A DNA stretch of 64,000 nt from CAVTWS01 sp963738445. GTDB taxonomy: Bacteria; Actinomycetota; Acidimicrobiia; Acidimicrobiales; SHLQ01. Of this stretch, positions 62,929 to 64,000 are shown piece after piece. The stretch lies in the NCBI GenBank assembly GCA_963738445.1, contig CAVTWS010000008.1:62001-126000 (forward strand), given 5' to 3'. The notes under the pieces are model-generated. The model saw nothing but the letters and a program-made list of their open reading frames with translations, did no database searches and was not told the DNA's origin. The translations under genes and the position numbers were made by a program. Each line of letters begins with the position of its first letter. Position 1 is the first letter of the stretch.

Positions 62929-64000
62929 CGGTGATCAGCTCCGCTCCGGGAAAGGCTTTGGTCAAACGATCGAGGACGGTGCCGTCGTGCTCGGCGGCGT
63001 CGACGAGATCCCCGAGGTCCACCTCGTCGTCGGCGGGCAGGGGTTCGGTCGGTTGTGATCCGACGGCGGGCTGCGGGGCGGTCGGATCGGGACCGTCGAC
63101 CACGAGCGCGAGGCGAACCGGTCGACCGAAGTGTGCGGTGAGCGCGGCCGAGATCTCGTCGCTCACCTCCTCGCAGCGTTTGCGGTGACCTTCGTGAGGG
63201 AGGGCGTAGACGACGCGGGACGAAGTGGATTCCACGAACCGGCCGCCGGCGGCGCGTAGGGCGGCGCGCTTCGACAGTTGGGGCAGCACCTGGGCCCAGG
63301 CCGCCTCGACATCAGCCCGGTTCGGCACGTCCGGGGTTGGTGCGGGCGAAACCGCGGGGGCCTCGGGACTTGTGGGAGTTGTGGGAGTTGTGGGAGCCGA
63401 ACCTTCCATGGCGGCCGGAGTGGGCGCGTCGTCCGACGTCATCGGGACGTGCACCTCCACCGGCGGATCCGGTGCGGGGCCTGGCTCATCCCTCGACGGG
63501 TCCGGCCTCGCCGACGGGCGGCGCGGCGGGATCGGCGGCGGTTGGTCCGGGCCGGACGCGGATGGCGCCGGCCGCTCCGGTCCCGGCGAACGGCCCGATC
63601 GGCCGGCGAGGGCCTGCCGGGCGGCGTCCGCCGGGCGGACGCGGGACGTCGGCTCGACCGAGCTCTCCGCGGGCGGCGGCGGCTCTCGAGAGGGCTCGGG
63701 TTCCACCGGCGGACCGGTGTCCTCGACGGTCGGGGGGCCGGGTGCGGGCGCCTCCGGATCCGGGCGGGGCGGGATGACGACAGGGTCGGTCGTCGGGGCG
63801 GTGCTCGACACCTCGGCGGCCGGGGGCGACGATGCGGCCGGTGCTGGCCGGGCGGCGACGACCGGCGCTCCCGAGGCGAACGCGGCCTCGAGCTGCTCGA
63901 CCCGAGCGGCCAGCGCGGCGACGTTGTGGTCCGCATCGGGACGGGTGAGGCGGACCAGGGCCACCTCGAGATCGATCCGGGGATCGGGCGACTGGCGCAT
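62921..64000 (-). CDS. dnaX: DNA polymerase III subunit gamma/tau, C-terminal part
   Basis: The visible 359 residues are the C-terminal part of DnaX; the AAA+ clamp-loader ATPase lies beyond the right edge. The segment starts in domain III (RIDLEVALVRLTRPDADHNV), passes through a ~170-residue Pro/Ala/Ser linker, and ends with a tau-like domain (ADVEAAWAQVLPQLSKRAAL, DRLTKAFPGAELITDD). Identification rests on this layout plus the ybaB-recR neighbours. A 9-bp unit repeated three times near 63370-63396 encodes TPTTPT in the linker. Confidence 0.88.
   Translation of the reverse strand: MRQSPDPRIDLEVALVRLTRPDADHNVAALAARVEQLEAAFASGAPVVAARPAPAASSPPAAEVSSTAPTTDPVVIPPRPDPEAPAPGPPTVEDTGPPVEPEPSREPPPPAESSVEPTSRVRPADAARQALAGRSGRSPGPERPAPSASGPDQPPPIPPRRPSARPDPSRDEPGPAPDPPVEVHVPMTSDDAPTPAAMEGSAPTTPTTPTSPEAPAVSPAPTPDVPNRADVEAAWAQVLPQLSKRAALRAAGGRFVESTSSRVVYALPHEGHRKRCEEVSDEISAALTAHFGRPVRLALVVDGPDPTAPQPAVGSQPTEPLPADDEVDLGDLVDAAEHDGTVLDRLTKAFPGAELITDD

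Overview
The window is uniformly GC-rich, densely coded DNA from one bacterial chromosome. It carries many GTG starts, 1-8 bp stop/start overlaps and ordinary housekeeping genes: dnaX-ybaB-recR, prfC, aat, acyl-CoA carboxylase beta and epsilon subunits, methylmalonyl-CoA epimerase, and a LigC-type DNA ligase. Together with acyl-CoA chemistry genes, DUF222/HNH genes, a secreted protein with repeated LDTR/NNAGxGHLVADVVG modules and at least fourteen start codons preceded by a TANNNT box, this suggests an actinobacterium, probably of class Acidimicrobiia (inference, not proven here). No tRNA, rRNA, CRISPR array, prophage or intact insertion sequence was seen.

Layout. 0-5.5 kb: a D-aminoacylase-like amidohydrolase (cut by the left edge), a thioesterase, a DUF1214-like protein, a frameshifted SDR and an M20 peptidase. 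5.5-12.5 kb: a PAS-GGDEF-EAL protein, a pirin/phosphatase pair, a TIGR03086 protein, a PEP-utilising-domain enzyme and a PIN-domain protein. 12.5-18.5 kb: an epimerase divergent from a TetR regulator, a cyclase-family hydrolase, a SnoaL-like protein, a methyltransferase, then a broken DUF222/HNH gene running into a headless dienoyl-CoA-reductase-like SDR. 18.5-23.6 kb: three amidohydrolase genes full of single-base indels, most likely a poorly resolved stretch of sequence rather than real decay. 23.7-28 kb: an SDR, an Rrf2 regulator without cysteines, cysD and a cysN-cysC fusion (sulfate activation to PAPS). 28-37.3 kb: a DUF4232-like protein, a crotonase, several small families, a lipoprotein peptidase-like hydrolase and a TerB_N/TerB-like gene pair. 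37.4-45.2 kb: an acyl-CoA synthetase, an operon of an exported intradiol dioxygenase with a two-component system, an SDR/SnoaL pair and prfC. 45.3-57.6 kb: a membrane-anchored cyclophilin, GNAT, S51-like protein, methyltransferase, aat, degenerate GGDEF protein, acyl-CoA carboxylase, LOG-family protein, epoxide hydrolase, ligC, a GT-C-type membrane protein and a 5'-3' exonuclease. 57.6-64 kb: a secreted GH43-like protein, methylmalonyl-CoA epimerase, a DivIVA-like coiled-coil protein and recR-ybaB-dnaX.

Functional themes are acyl-CoA turnover (synthetase, crotonase, carboxylase, epimerase, several SDRs), sulfate activation, and oxidative or hydrolytic attack on aromatic, epoxide and N-acyl substrates. 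The most distinctive non-coding signals are short hairpin-forming tandem duplications that copy the 3' end and stop codon of genes, one very strong 56-bp palindrome, and the recurring TANNNT box 6-10 bp before start codons that points to leaderless transcription.
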